From Oceanihabitans sp. 2_MG-2023 (GTDB lineage: Bacteria; Bacteroidota; Bacteroidia; Flavobacteriales; Flavobacteriaceae): 64,000 nt of DNA. The notes beneath the pieces were generated by a model. That model did no database searches and was not told the DNA's origin. It saw only the letters and a program-made list of their open reading frames with translations. Below, one piece after another: positions 63,960-64,000 of the stretch. The first letter of the stretch is position 1, and every line of letters starts with the position of its first letter. A program made the position numbers and the translations under genes. The stretch is from the NCBI RefSeq assembly GCF_030547245.1, contig NZ_JAUOQT010000001.1:620001-684000 (forward strand), in the 5' to 3' direction.

Positions 63960-64000
63960 TTTTAATTACGAGAACGATTTTATATTAGAAAATGAAACAA
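63952..64000 (+). CDS. ybeY: Endoribonuclease YbeY, 5' end
   Basis: The last 49 bases begin with ATG and give MISFNYENDFILENET, the opening seen in Bacteroidota YbeY (16S rRNA 3'-end maturation RNase), and the frame runs off the window. It overlaps the DUF4175 stop by 8 bases. The identification rests on the short N-terminus and the gene order. Confidence 0.65.
   Translation, partial: MISFNYENDFILENET

Noticed and set aside
1-64000. Insertion sequences or integrases
   Set aside because: No transposase or recombinase frame is recognisable and no terminal inverted repeats flank a gene.

Overview
The window is chromosomal DNA of a low-GC member of the Bacteroidota, almost certainly a marine-type Flavobacteriaceae. 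This rests on the gene content: a subtilase with a type IX secretion C-terminal domain, a TonB-dependent receptor of the outer-membrane beta-barrel family, many lipoproteins with an 'SC' lipobox, DUF4175 followed by ybeY, a PID-CTERM mini-protein and GlnS/GltX together. TAnnTTTG promoter elements and the near absence of Shine-Dalgarno sites point the same way. No rRNA operon, CRISPR array, complete insertion sequence or prophage is visible. Most of the window is core genome.

Layout. 1-5.9 kb: end of a prolyl oligopeptidase, an orphan ABC ATPase with an unrecognised membrane protein, and a leftward Gre-like factor, mtgA and FAD oxidoreductase. 6-10 kb: the leftward fatty-acid start cluster DUF177-rpmF-fabH-accB-accC. 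10-14.4 kb: pdxA and ribE (divergent), a PID-CTERM peptide, tRNA(CAT), mce, then rbfA and a LolC/E-type permease. 14.5-19 kb: dusB, then a rightward group of lipoprotein, Lgt-like membrane protein, radical SAM protein with two cysteine triads and two tiny membrane proteins. 19-26 kb: M28 peptidase, TolB-like propeller lipoprotein, TonB receptor, lepA. 25.8-31.7 kb: monovalent cation/proton antiporter, opposite a UspA-SulP operon and an MBL hydrolase. 31.7-39 kb: subtilase and M1 lipoproteins, rnpA, DUF4349 lipoprotein, S41 protease, tandem-OmpA protein. 39-44 kb: ElaA-type GNAT, CDF transporter and rpiB (leftward), an 813-bp AT-rich gap that looks like a replication origin, then rnr. 44-47.1 kb: YbjQ, GIN-domain and LysE proteins, a broken lipoprotein gene, and a tandem array built from the 3' half of the adjacent tRNA-Cys. 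47.1-64 kb: folB, zinc ribbon, glnS, the large T9SS subtilase, DUF1761, a GNAT/FemAB-like protein, NTF2-like and SPFH proteins, an OM-barrel candidate, gltX, alkB, DUF4175 and the start of ybeY.

How the genes work together. The clearest functional unit is the fatty-acid initiation cluster, with a terminator-like hairpin between rpmF and fabH that could tune fabH-accBC against L32. The antiporter/USP/SulP block looks like ion or inorganic-carbon homeostasis. The M28, propeller, subtilase, M1 and T9SS proteins form a secreted or surface peptidase set.

The features most worth a second look are four. First is the tRNA-Cys satellite: about 90-bp units of tRNA 3' half plus terminator, organised as 185-bp dimers. 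Second is the Lgt-like/radical SAM/small-membrane-protein group. Third is the origin-like region between rpiB and rnr. Fourth is a dispersed palindromic repeat with at least three clear copies, one of which supplies the stop codon of the Lgt-like gene.
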